Source: Sacculina carcini (taxonomy: Eukaryota > Arthropoda > Thecostraca > Sacculinidae). From it: a DNA stretch of 64,000 nt. How positions within the stretch are numbered: the stretch's first letter is position 1; each line of letters opens with the position of its first letter. The stretch lies in NCBI GenBank assembly GCA_916048095.2, contig OU696590.1, positions 2,051,001 through 2,115,000 of the forward strand, written 5' to 3'. Under the pieces are notes generated by a model, which was not told where the DNA came from, searched no databases, and saw only the letters and a list, made by a program, of their open reading frames with translations. Of this stretch, positions 9,384 to 19,833 are shown piece after piece. Made by a program: the position numbers and the translations under genes.

Positions 9384-11421
9384 TATCTGTATGGTGTGGT
9401 AAATGGGTGGTTGCGCGAGGTGGCCGGCGGTAATGGTCCCACGATGTCCAGGTGGACGCATTCAAAGCGCGCAATTGACACCGTGAAGTCGGCCAGCGGC
9501 GATTCGGTGTGGCGTGTTATTTTTGCCTGTTAACATGCGGTACAGTTGCGCACCCATGTTTTGATATCCGCATCCATATTCGGCCAGACGTAGCGAGACT
9601 TGAGCATTTTTACACTGGCCGCTGTGCCTGGATGACACAGACCGTGCATTCGCTCAAAGACCGGTAGTCGACACTTTTTGGGCAAAAACGGCCTGGGGTG
9701 CGGTGTTGCCGTGTCGCACATAATAGGTTGGTCACCAGACATATTGAATGGTGTCAATGAGGTGGCAGCAGCCTTCGTCTCTGGGTCTTCAGCTTGTACC
9801 CGAGCTATACCTGGCAGGTCGTGAACATCTGCCCGGACGGCGTAAGCGCTGCGCGAGAGGCAGTCAGCCACCATGTTGTCGGCGCCCTTGATGTGTTGCA
9901 CGTCCAACATACTCGGCGATGTACGACCAATGACTCTGCTGACGATCCGATTTGGCCACCTTCGGGCTAGAGAAAGCCGACACTAATGGCTTGTGGTCCG
10001 TCAACAGAGTCACCGATCGACCCTCCAAGCAGTGCCGGAAGTGCACGACCGCGTAATACGCCGCCAGCAGCTCTCGGTCGTAGACTGAGTATTTCTATTG
10101 TGCAGCGGACAACTTCTTTGAAAGAAAAAAATTGGCTGTGGTGCGCCGTACACCATCTGGTGAAGAGCGGCATCCGCTGCCGTCGAAGAGGAGTCCGTTA
10201 CTAATTGGAGATGTGCACAGTCCAGCTGCGGATGCGGCAGCGTGCAGGCGTTCTGCAGCGCCTGTTTGACGTCATTGAAGGTGGCCTGCTCTCTCTCGCT
10301 GAGATCCAGCTTCTTGGCATTTGGTTCGAGTCTGATCCGCTCCGACAACGGATGGACAATGTTGGCGAAACCGGGGATCATCCGCCGGTAGAACCCGACC
10401 ATGCCGAGAAAACGTCGAAGAGATGCAGAGTCGCTCGGCTGCGGGAAGTCCGCGATGGCGGCGACCTTGTCGGTTGGTGGACGAACGCCGGCAGAAGTGA
10501 TCCGATGTCCGAGAAAGTCCAGGCTGTTTTGCATGAACGCAAGAGACAAGCGCAGACCGAACTTCTCGAACATTTCAAACACGGCAGCCAGGTCGCAGGC
10601 GTGCTGCTCTGCATCGGCGGAAAACACGAGCACGTCGTCGAGGAACACGAAGGTACACTTCAAGTCGGCGAGAATAGTTGTTCATGAGGCGCTGGAAGAT
10701 GGCGCCGGCGTTCTTCAGGCCCAATGACATAAACAGGTACTCGAATAGGCCGAAGGGCGTAACAACCGCTGTTTTAGCGATGTCCACATCACTCATCGGC
10801 ACCTGGTGATACGCCTGGTGCAGGTCTAATTTTGAGAACACTCTCATGCCGTCCAGATGCGCCGACAGATCCTGGATGCGAGGTATCGGGAATCGGTCGG
10901 GCACTGTCTTGGCGTTCAGCGCTCGTTAGTCGCCCGTGATGAGCCACTCGCCTGGTGTCTTCTTGGCGACCATGTGGAGCGGGGAAGCCCACGGCGAGTT
11001 GGAGCGACGGACGACGCCAGTCTCAAAACGCCAGTTCATCGAAAACGGCCTTGGCGGCTTTTTCCCTTTCAGGCGTCAGGCGACGAGGACGGGCGAACAC
11101 TGGCGCGGCACTGCCGGTGTCTAGGGTGTGACGTACAGGCATCACGACGTCGCGTGGAAACCGAGGCGCTAGTAGAACTGGATGTGAAGCCAGGAGTTGA
11201 CGAACAACGGCTGGAAGATGGCTGAGGTCATTGACCACCAGCCCAACAGGAAGCTCATCGCTGGATTTTGCTGGCACCCGCAGCGACGTGGTGTTGTCAC
11301 GAATACAGCCCTGATGGCAGTCCACGACCAGCCTGAAATAACTCAGGAAATCGTGACCGAGGAGCGGCACCACAGCGTCCGTGACGACAAACGTCCACGA
11401 GAAAGTACGCCGAAGTTTGTG
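9384..11421 (-). pseudogene. Gypsy element B, pol: protease end, RT, RNase H, integrase start
   Basis: Minus-strand pol reading from 11421 down to the LINE junction at 9384. Order: protease C-terminus (LLGHDFLSYF, near 11360), linker, RT with VFSKLDLHQAYHQVPM (10840-10790), FGLFEYLFMSLGLKNAGAIF, catalytic FLDDVLVFSAD (near 10630; both Asp present), LDFLGHRITSAGV, RNase H (LVTDSSSTAADAALHQMV) and the integrase zinc region (RMHGLCHPGTAASV ... VRNCTAC, 9660-9530). Next come FECVHLDIVGPLPP and YRYI at the junction. At least four frame changes and stops split the frame, so it is dead. The last piece continues at 4849. Confidence 0.85.
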
Positions 11422-11428
11422 CAGTACG

Positions 11429-11819
11429 TGCGGCTAAATTGTAATGGCGTAACGATGTGCGCAAGGGAGAGTGGGTGTGTGCGTATGGTTGAGTGATTGT
11501 AGAGTGTGAGAGTGAGAGAGAGTGTGTGAGAGGTGCGAACGTGTGTGAATGGCTCCTTTGTCCATATGCTGTATTGCAGCGAGGAGTGTGCAAGATTGCA
11601 AGTGTCGAGTGTCAGGTGTCGTGGTGGCGTTGGTTTGCTCTGCATGTGTATGTGAGTGTGTGTGCGCGTATGCAATGGTGTCCATGTTTTGTCCTCTGAG
11701 TTCGTTGAGGGAGTCGTCTTCGGACGTGTTCGCTGTGAGGTGTGGTCTTGTAGGCGCGCGTGGGACAGCGCCGTCCCACGCGCGCCTGTATTTAAATACA
11801 TAGTGGTGTTAATAAATCA
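11429..11819 (+). repeat. short hairpin-ended element, copy A (391 bp)
   Basis: Inserted into the protease of Gypsy B: the coding sequence is collinear if this segment and one flanking copy are removed. Flanks are CAGTACG at 11422-11428 and 11820-11826. There is no ORF of note. The element has a G/T-rich body, then a 34-nt palindrome (11753-11786, 14-bp arms starting GGCGCGCGTGGGAC), then TGTATTTAAATACA. It matches copies C and D over the segment before the palindrome (GAGTCGT ... TCTTGT). It also begins TG and ends CA, so a solo LTR with a 5-bp duplication is an alternative to a SINE-like element. Confidence 0.75.
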
Positions 11820-11826
11820 CAGTACG

Positions 11827-12179
11827 ACGTTCAGCCGGACTTCGCCATGTATTGACATGGGTTGACCCGTGGCAGTCGAGAGTCGCACAGAAGTTGATTG
11901 CAGTGCAGAAGACGATACCGCCTTGTGCGGGATGATAGACACTCCGGCGCCAGTTTCAACATCGAAGTTGAGCCAGTTGGTGCCTACACGAGCTGCGACT
12001 GTAAGAAGCGGCAGACCATTGGGTGCAGCAATCATGGCCTGCCTACTTAGTTTACCGGCGGCGATTGCGACGGCGATGGCGATCGCGAACGTACAGACGG
12101 TTACGGTGACGACGATCTGGAAGACGGTTGCATCCACAGGTCTGGAGATTTCCTGGGTCACTGACACCAGGGCTTGCAC
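11827..12179 (-). pseudogene. Gypsy element B, protease N-terminal part
   Basis: Minus-strand frame overlapping the gag end. It shows TKLNF-type leader residues and an aspartic protease motif written ETGAGVSIIPHK, where active enzymes have DTGA; here the catalytic Asp is replaced by Glu. The frame ends with IHGEVRLNVVL at the insertion of hairpin element A; the continuation is at 11421. This is homologous to the protease of Gypsy A (VDTGAAVSLLPI), which supports one family for both elements. Confidence 0.8.
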
Positions 12180-12856
12180 GTGCGGGCACGGACACCATCA
12201 AAGATGTGAGCGCGGCATAACTGCGGCCTCTGTTCCTGGTGAAAAGGCTGCAGCGTCGGCGGAGTAGTTCCCGGCGCAGTGTTAAAGCTGCGTGGATCAG
12301 TCGGTTGTCTCGATGAAGGAGCGGCCGGTACGGCCAGACATGGAACATTGCTGGCGATGGGCAGCAGCTCATCGGCGAGTTTAGCTCCCTGGGAAAGAGA
12401 CAGATCTTTCAGCGACGCCACGACGGTGTCAACGGTCCCGGGCAGAGATTTGATGAACTTGTGTCTCACCAGTTCGTCCGACGCGCCAGCCCGGGTTGCG
12501 ATCGCTTGCAGCTCACTCAGTACGTCGGATGGCCGGCCGGCCAGAGGCTGCAGTGACAGTAGTTCCTCAAAGAGCTCAGACTTATTCTTTTCAAAGAGTC
12601 GGACCACTTCCTTTTTAAGAGCTGTGTAGGTCTTTTGCTGGATGCAGGATAGCGATATCCGCCGGACGACATTCGGAGGGAGCGATGAAATGACAATAGA
12701 CAATTGGGTAACCTCGGAGGTAATCCGCTGGAGATGAAATTATGCCTCAATAATGACGAACCATCCGTCAACGTCCATGAAGCCTGGCGCCTTGACGGAA
12801 ACACGGTTAACATCCGAATCGTCTGGAGGGCTTACCGGGACATTTTTCTCGTTCAT
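12158..12856 (-). pseudogene. Gypsy element B gag
   Basis: Gag reading down from an ATG at 12856 (MNEKNVPVSPPDD). It contains PGFMDVDGWF, an in-frame TAA at 12742-12740, then the conserved helical part (LPPNVVRRISLS, YTALKKEVVRLF, KSELFEELLSL) and SDELVRHKFIKSLP. No zinc knuckle is clear before the frame ends, but the tail has Cys/His residues in another frame (CRAHIFDGVRARTC). Gag forms the particle that packages element RNA. The internal stop makes this copy defective. It matches 5-220 of Gypsy A. Confidence 0.82.
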
Positions 12857-13070
12857 AATGACGGAACAGGTGAATGAAAAAACAAAAGGATATAACAAAT
12901 GACAAACGGAAGTGACGTATGACGGAAGAGAACGACGGAGAAAGAAACTTCGTCAGCACAGGCAATGAAAAATATCCAGAGGATGAAATGAAAATCTAAC
13001 GATGAAAAACGGCTACAGAACAGAATAGGAGATATCAGAACAACGGAGAAATAGAAAGGACTCACGTGGA

Positions 13071-13085
13071 CCGTCGGGGTCACCA
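13071..13085 (-). other. primer-binding site of Gypsy element B
   Basis: The minus strand reads TGGTGACCCCGACGG, complementary to a tRNA 3' end that would read CGGGGTCACCA. It lies 215 bp before the gag ATG, the expected place directly after a 5' LTR. Confidence 0.6.
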
Positions 13086-13087
13086 CT

Positions 13088-13340
13088 ATGGCGGGTTTGG
13101 TTGTCACAAGTGAAAAACTAAAGCCGTTTCCTGTATTGGCATCGTGTTTATACCCTGGGTCAAGGGCGGAGCTAGATTTTGGCCAATCAGAAAACAGATC
13201 CCAGGGCAGTGAATCAAATAACAGTATTAATCAATCACACAACATCATGAAATAAATAATACAGCGATAAATTGAATAAACCAAAGGAGATTAGAAAGAT
13301 AATTGAGATCACAAACTCAACACAAATATAGACCATGTAT
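13088..13340 (-). repeat. putative 5' LTR of Gypsy element B
   Basis: On the minus strand just upstream of the primer-binding site. It contains a CCAAT-type box (GATTGGCCAAAA) and a TATA box (GGGTATAAACACG, near 13155-13143) about 60 bp before the LTR end, giving a plausible promoter. I could not find a matching 3' LTR near 4000-2700, so the far boundary is uncertain. Confidence 0.45.
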
Positions 13341-13344
13341 GTCC

Positions 13345-13608
13345 CGGTGTGACAGATAAAACGGGGACATAGATAAAATGGGGATATCAGACAGTTGCGA
13401 CGCATTTGATGCGATTATAATAGATTTTGAAGGAATTTGGAAGTATTTTGAAGACAACTTGAAGGTTTTCACCCAGCTTGTCCACTGTATGCTGCGGTTG
13501 TAGTGAAGTAACAAGTTGCTTTGGATCTACTGAATGTATTGAAGTTATAAGGTTTGTTATTGGGGTGTGCTAGTGTTGAGCTTATGTTTGCTATTGGGAG
13601 TATATTTC
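13345..13608 (+). repeat. left terminal inverted repeat of the 3.3-kb element
   Basis: Pairs with 16391-16688. Shared blocks in order: TGTGACAGATAAAAC, GACGCATTTGATGCGATT, TTTTGAAGGAATT, GAAGTAACAAG and TAAGGTTTGTTATTGGGG. It has a private insertion of about 35 bp near 13465-13500. Confidence 0.82.
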
Positions 13609-14115
13609 CTTTTGTAGATTGACATGAACACAATTGTATTGAAAGACAGGCGCGCTCCCGCCTCGCCCGTGCTCTTCAGTGCTCCGCCGCAACCTACGGT
13701 CTTCTCCATCACCGGCCGCCGCGACAGGGCACAACACCTCGGTCCCAGCACCCACCGTGCTCCCACCGTCACCTGTGCTCTTCAGCACCCTGTCGCAGCC
13801 GGCCGTGATCCACCTTCCACACAAGCCGTCTTGCCTTCCGGGCCACGACGCCTCCTGCGACTTCAGCAGCTCCTTGCCTACCTCCTTGAGCACCAGCAGC
13901 TTCCACCGACTGTTTCACCAGTTATGCGACGTAGCCAGCACCAATGCAGGCGGGACGACGAGAAGCCTCGGCGCAGCTCCCCGGCTGCCTCCTTGCCGGC
14001 ACCATGCTCCACTGCCGTCCCCTGCACACCATCTTGCCACGCCGCCGAACACAACCTCTGTCTTCCACTTTGCCACTGATGCCCAAGGGTCATTACCACC
14101 GCCGCTGCTGAAGTC
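13609..14115 (-). repeat. hairpin-family element, divergent copy B
   Basis: The minus-strand 3' end (GCGCGCCTGTCTTTCAATAC, then ACAATTGTGTTCATG) is nearly the same as copy C, but the second palindrome arm and body are replaced by a GC-rich stretch. That stretch contains an imperfect internal duplication: a GTGCTCTTCAG-containing unit at about 13669 and 13768 on the plus strand. Plus-strand open frames of about 150 codons exist here (13624-14079, 13679-14140), are Ser/Pro-rich, and match nothing I know. Confidence 0.5.
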
Positions 14116-14220
14116 ATTGGTTAAATCATACATTCCATGACAAAAACTACACTAATCCGAAGCAAACGCCTACCCATAACAACCACAATGAAACAATGCA
14201 ACTGTAAAAGCCGAAATAGC

Positions 14221-14597
14221 TTGTAGATAAACATGAACACAATTGTATTAAAAGACAGGCGCGCGTGGGACAGCGATGTCCCACGCGCGCCCACAAGAAC
14301 ACACCGCACAGCAAACACGTCCGAACACGACTCCTCACATACACATCCTCACATTTCAACACGACATCCGATCACCACCGCGCGATACCAAGAACGCACC
14401 CTGCAAACGCAGCACTGTGAAACGCTGCACTTTGCAAACACACACACACACACACTCACACACACTCCCACACAAGCATACATACACATTGCGCAAAGTA
14501 CCACACAAGCAAATACAAGGAGTATAAGCCCACACACACTCACACAACGAAAACCTCCAACTACACCTTTCACATTTAAAGTTGAAATCGACATGTG
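14221..14597 (-). repeat. short hairpin-ended element, copy C (377 bp)
   Basis: Flanked by AAATAGC at 14214-14220 and 14598-14604. Read on the minus strand: a G/T-rich body, a shared segment (GAGTCGTGTTCGGACGTGTT), a palindrome at 14258-14291 with perfect 15-bp arms (GGCGCGCGTGGGACA) and loop GCGA, then TGTCTTTTAATACAATTG. No ORF. Confidence 0.75.
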
Positions 14598-14717
14598 AAA
14601 TAGCGTGTACGCTATTTCATATGTTGTAGTAGTATAATGGAGTTGTAGTAGCATAACTGGATAGTTGCCAGTTTTTCTTTGTTGACATGGGTTCCCAGGT
14701 GTTTTTGGTTAATTGCA

Positions 14718-15041
14718 TGTAACATAAATAAAACTAAAATATATTCAGACAGGCGCGCGTGGGCATCACTGCCCCACACGCGCCTACAAGACGTCACACC
14801 ACTCCGACAACACCTCAACACGACTCTCAGCTCACACCGTGACACACGGGAGCACACACGGACACACACACACACACAGTCCTCACCCGCCGCGACAACC
14901 AATCAGCGGCGAGCCGGTCACTCGCTCGCCGCCGCGGGGCATGGACAATTCACAGCGTGACACTCATACATACATACAAACACAGTACACAACACGAACG
15001 CAAACGCGAATCACACACTCTCTCGCTCACAATCACACCAC
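14718..15041 (-). repeat. short hairpin-ended element, copy D (324 bp)
   Basis: Flanked by ATTGCA at 14712-14717 and 15042-15047. On the minus strand it shows the shared pre-hairpin segment (GAGTCGTGTTGAGGTGTT, GTCTTGTAGGCGCG), a 33-nt palindrome at 14752-14784 and an AT-rich end reading to TTATGTTACA. The arms have changed relative to A and C while pairing is mostly kept. Confidence 0.72.
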
Positions 15042-15343
15042 ATTGCATTCGGGACAAACGTATTTTATGGAGTTTTTTTGTTCGTAAGTTTGTTGTTCCT
15101 TGTTTGTTTAGTGCGTGAGTATGCTGTTGGTTGTTTGGTTAGTAACCGCTTATTTTATTACTTGTCTGGTTTATTGACGTACGATCATTTATATAGCCGT
15201 CTGGTTGGTTAGCGCACGAATAAAAGTTATCATTGCTGGTGTCTCGAGGAAATCATCCAGTCATCCAGAGCGCGTGGCAGTGTTTCGGGGTCATGCGTCT
15301 GCAGGTGCTCGTCCGGCAATGCAGGCGGATTCTGCGCTCGAGC

Positions 15344-15884
15344 TCAGCGGTCACTGCCTCGTCGTGCTCGGCCAATCAATCTCTGGATATCAGCAGGTGG
15401 AGAGCTGCGCCAATGTCTCCATCGGCACACTTGGCTCTGACGCCGCGGGATCTGGCCGGAGTTTATCGGACCTGTTAAGGCGTATGACAGCATCTTCCAC
15501 CAGACAGAGAGAGATCGCTGTACAAGCGGGACGTGTTGACGTACTTGGCGTTGCTGCCTGAGTTCAGCAAGCGCCGCAGCCAGGTCTGTCGGAGTAATGT
15601 TGTTACCGTCGACTGGCGGGTCCACGTCGCCATCCGCACCGCGGCTCTGCATGCACGCCCGCCGCTAGACAACGTGTGAGACGAAGCGGCGCGCACGATC
15701 TGTCGCGCGGAGTGAGACGGCAGCTGCCCCCGCGGTCGTAATGTCTCTCCCGCTCACCGCTGTCCTGGTGTCGCCGCCAGAAGATGCCACACGCTCTGCA
15801 GAGGGCCACATAATTGTGCGTTTGTCGCACTCCGTTTGTGGAGTCACAAACAGCGCACGACAAATGATGTTGCTCCTGCGTCAT
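15344..15884 (-). pseudogene. nuclear-receptor DNA-binding-domain remnant
   Basis: Frame 15884-15603 begins MTQEQHHLS and enters a C4 finger: CAVC, then 15 residues, then CRACGIFWRR. This fits finger I and the P-box helix of nuclear receptors, especially the RAC..FFRR form of divergent nematode-type receptors. Finger II is recognisable by HYDRGGSC, DRSCAPLRLTRCLAAG (canonical form C..CR..KCL..G). Two zinc ligands are missing: the first Cys is replaced near HYD and the last is Leu in CAPL. The third spacer is one residue short, and the first finger has 15 rather than 13 middle residues. After RCLAAG the natural hinge lies in another frame (MQSRGADGDVD, 15652-15344), so a frameshift sits at a GTGCATGC repeat. 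No ligand-binding domain is evident. Probably a pseudogene carried in the long-TIR element. Confidence 0.62.
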
Positions 15885-16390
15885 TGCAGGCTATAATTAA
15901 ACAAAGCTATATACACACATTATTCAATATACAAGAAATTCACTGACACAATGTGGATGGTCGATGACTAGAAACGCAGGTTTGTCTAGAAGGGGAAAAC
16001 ACACTGGCACAATTAACACACTGCAATTAACGCGCGCTACACACATCGTTGTAGCTTAATAAACACACTGGTGTTGTAGCTTGTACTTTTCTGAATGATC
16101 GTATTCCTGATTTGTTTGTCTATCCTATATGGTGTTATTATCGCATTATTGCTTGTGTGACGTATTTTCAATTTTTCGCGCTTATATTCACGGGCGCTAT
16201 ATCAAGAAATATATGATGAACATTGGTCGCAGCTATGCCAAAACAACACTAAAGAAATACCTGTGGGGAACGTCTGACCAAATTTCCCTTCTAAGGTAAT
16301 ATTAAGGTAATAAAGTAAGGTAATTAGTTCACTACTTTGTTTCAATCCACTATTTACATGTAAACGATAAGTCGATTTCAGCTTTAAACG

Positions 16391-16688
16391 TGAAAGTAAA
16401 TATACTCGCAATAGCAAACATAAGCTCAACACTAGCACACCCCAATAACAAACCTTACAACTTCAATACATACATTATAGACGTTTTCTGTACATCCCTT
16501 CTGACCTTTTCTGACTTTTTTTTGTGTTGATGTCCCCGTTTTCACCAAAGCAGCTTGTTACTTCACAACCTTCAAGTTACTTCAAAATATTTTTTAATTC
16601 CTTCAAAATTTATTAGAATCGCATCAAATGCGTCGAAATTGTCTGATGTTCCCCTTTTATCTATTTCCCTGTTTTATCTGTCACACCG
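16391..16688 (-). repeat. right terminal inverted repeat of the 3.3-kb element
   Basis: Inverted partner of 13345-13608, about 75-80% alike by eye. It carries an extra stretch of roughly 70 bp (16480-16555) that repeats the AAACGGGGACATC motif of the terminus. Confidence 0.82.
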
Positions 16689-17398
16689 AAAACCCTGCAG
16701 CGACACCTAAATTAATAACAAGAGATTCAAATTCGGCCTCACAAGAATATTAATGTTTTTGGGTAGAAAGGAATTAATGCTGTAAAAACGAGGAAAAGGA
16801 AACAAATGAATAATAAACAATTTCGAATAACGCGCGAAGTAAGACCAAAGAAAATATAATAAAACAAAGGCAATACAGGCGCTACATATCCTCCTCGCGC
16901 CCCCTGGGGGTCCCCGCTAGTTTGGAACCCTTGATCTAAATGATGTTTCATTGTCATGAAGTCGCACATTGAAAAATCTGGAGGATTTTCGCGTCTGGTT
17001 TTCTACTGAAAAATAGAACATTGCATTATATAATAGCAGAATATGGAGCATAGTTCGTGGCACGAATTGTAACCCAAAACGCTGATGAGAAATGCTAGAA
17101 AAGTAAGCAATTTAAGTAAATCAGTGATACTTCAAAGATTCGAGAGACGATCCACCGATTCAGCCGTGTGTCTATATCTGTTGTAATTATTTTTGTCTTG
17201 TTGCGATGTCACTGTATTATTTTGTATATTGTTTTTAATCTTTTCGAAGGGTTAACATGACAAAAACATGCTTATGTGGGTCCTTGTCACAACGATTTTG
17301 TAAATTATATGTTAGTGACAAAAAATACGTGATGGTGACATGATGATGATAAAAAGGAAAAGTTTGCCTTACACATATATCGATGAGTTGAACTAGGA
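16689..17398. other. no gene recognised
   Basis: AT-rich sequence with only short open frames and no repeat family that I can match inside this window. Confidence 0.5.
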
Positions 17399-17853
17399 TT
17401 AAGACCCACACACACACAGACAATAACATGAATGCATATGGATTAGATCTGTTCCACATTGTTGATCGTGGGCAAATTCATAAACATCGGTAACAACAAA
17501 CACTGCTGGTTCTACAGACGTTAAGAAATTCTTGATGTGACCAAACAGTGTTGGGGAGATGTCGGGAGAACACATTAACCTCTTCAATAACACCCGTTCA
17601 ACAATGAACCATCTTTCTCCAGCGAGGCCGTCTTTGCAGCATCGGCGAGCAGGGCGTGAGAAAGTCCCGCCAGTCGCACAACCTGCCAGACTCCTCTCTT
17701 TCTCCGAGGTCTGCTAAATGCCTCGCTGTCACCGGCGTTTCGTTCCGGTGCGGCAAGACCTCGCGCACCGCCACTCCAACACAAAAGCGCTGCCAGGACA
17801 ACCCTTTCAGCACGACACAGCGTATCGGAGCGACGCGACTCCCACGCCCACAT
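17399..17853 (-). pseudogene. possible ORC4-like (origin recognition complex) remnant
   Basis: Two minus-strand frames look like consecutive parts of ORC4. Frame 17853-17584 contains WQVVRLAGLSHALLADAAK, resembling the VRL.GL.H.....A.K segment after the Walker A region. Frame 17593-17399 contains LFGHIKNFLTSVEP and AVFVVTDVYEFAHDQQ, resembling the Walker B block (FVLDEFDLFAHH). A frame change lies between them near 17590. The Walker A motif is not recognisable upstream (CWSGGARGLAA), and the DEFD core reads DVYE. If real, this is a broken or very divergent fragment of an AAA+ initiator subunit. The similarity is by memory of the family and could be chance. Confidence 0.25.
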
Positions 17854-18401
17854 TCTGTCTCGACGGCTACTGCTCCACCGGCCCGCCGATCAGCACCGCA
17901 TCGAGCTCGGTCTCCAAAGAGTCAGAGCCGTCGCCAGCCAGTCAGCCTCCCAGCAGCCACTGAAGGTCCTCCAGCGGCTAGCCAGCCTCTCCATGATCCT
18001 GCATCAAGATCGGCCAATAAAACGCAGCCGTCCGGTGCAAGATAAAATGATTTCTGATCAATTTCTGAAAGCATCGTTTATGGCACTGATTAATGACACC
18101 CCAACACTCGCCGTTTGCTCAAGACGCCTCTGAGCATCGTCAAGAAACTACGGGTTGACAATGTATGCATGTGAAGGGTGCGTGTGTGTGCGCGTGTGTG
18201 TTTGAGAGAGGCAGGGAGGTGTATGCGTGTATGCTGGTCGCGTTTTCTCAACGCCACCGAGAGCGGGCGTCATCAGTGAGCATTGTGCGTGCCCGAGCGT
18301 CTGCCACTCGGTCGCGGCGAGTCAATCTAGCTGAAAGTCATTGTGCCAATACCGGTGGCACTTTTGATCTGCCGCGTCGCCAACATCCCAGCCGTCCGCG
18401 C
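17854..18401. other. GC-rich segment, no recognised gene
   Basis: A plus-strand frame at 17656-18045 is Ser/Pro/Arg-rich (129 codons) and matches no family I know; it overlaps the possible ORC4 remnant on the other strand. GT-rich tracts follow from about 18175. Confidence 0.35.
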
Positions 18402-18676
18402 CAGTAGCGGATCCAGAGTGTAATGGGGGGGGGGGGGGGCTGAATCCTGTATGAGAAACTAGCTAGCGTGTGAAGGTCATGACTTGGGGCATTTTCAATG
18501 ATATACACACATTTACACACACAATAATGTGCGAATATCAATTTGCAATAATGCTTATATCAACAAATTCTACAGAAATATATTTTTTATTCACTTCTTT
18601 TCGTGAACCTCTTGGTTATGAGGAACTGATGGAATCATTCTGAGGGGCAGCTTTAGCCCCCTGAGACCGCCCTCTG
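18402..18676 (+). repeat. CAGTGGCGGATCC-type MITE, copy 1
   Basis: Starts CAGTAGCGGATCCAGAGTG and ends with a degenerate reverse complement. The interior (CATTTACACACACAATAATG and a TTCGTGAACCTCTTGGTTATG region) matches the copy at 28026-28272. It includes a run of G near 18425-18440. Non-coding. Confidence 0.7.
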
Positions 18677-18920
18677 GACCCGCCGATGGTCCGGAGCATC
18701 AACACGCCGACACACAGGCTCACATCTTGATGGTGGTGGCCGCTGGTGCTCGTATTATATGCGAGTGGACGCCTCGCCCGGTTCGGCCCATTACGACGCA
18801 TTGACGCACAAGCCGACCTCTGGTAATGCACTCGCTCAGGTGTGATCGCACTCTTCTCACACCTTCCGTCCTTTTTTAACTCGCTCGCTCACGCCGTTCA
18901 CACACTCAAGCACACACAGA

Positions 18921-18953
<33 letters not shown>

Positions 18954-19238
18954 TCAAGCACACACAGACACTTTTGCACACTGTTTCATTGCTCTTTCAT
19001 TCTTGGCTGTCCTTCGCGATTCTTCTCTGGCCGTCTTTATAGTCGGTTTGCTCCCTTTTCATCGTGTAAACGACACCAATCGGCCATACATTGGCCCTTC
19101 ACTGCACACGCGCACACACACGCACACACACACACGAGCATATACACAAGAGCGCATGTGTGTATGTGTGTGCGTGTGTATGTGTCTTTGTTGTACTGTG
19201 CGTCGTTCAGTAGCACACATTGATGTATGGCTACCGCC

Positions 19239-19239
<1 letters not shown>

Positions 19240-19320
<81 letters not shown>
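19240..19320. repeat. (CA)n microsatellite, 81 bp
   Basis: Uninterrupted CA dinucleotide run; smaller CA/GT runs flank it from 18905 to 19195. Open frames here are repeat translation. Confidence 0.95.
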
Positions 19321-19324
<4 letters not shown>

Positions 19325-19833
19325 TGCATGCAAACACATTTAAGTTCTGAGCAGTTGTGGACCAATGCAGATGGACAATATTGACATAATACGAAGTCGC
19401 TGCGGTGTTACGCGATATATACTGGTTTTTCTTAACATTTTTATTCATAATTTTCTTCTGTACTTCCTGTTAAACTCCTGGGTTTTCCCTCTATCTATCG
19501 AATATCCATTAAATTAATGTTTCTATAAACTAATGTATGTGTGCCAAATTGTAATGCCACGTTTTCATGGACTTTTTGTAAGAATGTTTCAAATATATGC
19601 ATTTTGGTCTTTCCCTGCTGTCATGGCACTATTGCAAATTTTCTATCCATATTGATTTTAATTCTAGATTGATTAAACGGCTTCAGACAAAAAGCAAGCA
19701 AATAAATACATACGAGTTATCAGAGCAGTGAAATAATATTGAATTATCACGAAAATATCGACTTCACTCGTTCTCCTTTTAATAATATATTGACCAATCG
19801 GGAAGTGTCATACGTGGTGTGTATGGGTGTTGA

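Larger units (their letters stand above)
13345..16688. mobile_element. 3.3-kb DNA element with long terminal inverted repeats
   Basis: The two ends are inverted copies. The left starts CGGTGTGACAGATAAAAC and the right is its reverse complement ending at 16688. Homology runs about 264 bp on the left and 298 bp on the right, both finishing at an AGTATATTT block. Near the ends the motif GATAAAAxGGGGA is reiterated. The interior has no transposase I can recognise. It holds three hairpin elements and a nuclear-receptor-like fragment. No clear target duplication is visible. It is probably a non-autonomous or decayed long-TIR transposon; a segmental inverted duplication is the alternative. Confidence 0.72.

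Noticed and set aside
11753-11786. GC palindrome considered as a Helitron 3' hairpin
   Set aside because: No CTRR end is placed after it, and the copies have 6-7-bp flanking duplications, which Helitrons lack.
13679-14140. 153-codon plus-strand frame as a gene
   Set aside because: Ser/Pro-rich, overlapped by another long frame, contains duplicated GC-rich DNA, no motif; better seen as the body of hairpin element copy B.
19037-19448. Open frames of alternating Cys-Val or His-Thr across CA tracts here, at 23.3-23.9, 25.4-26.6 and 36.0-36.3 kb
   Set aside because: Direct translation of dinucleotide repeats; not genes.
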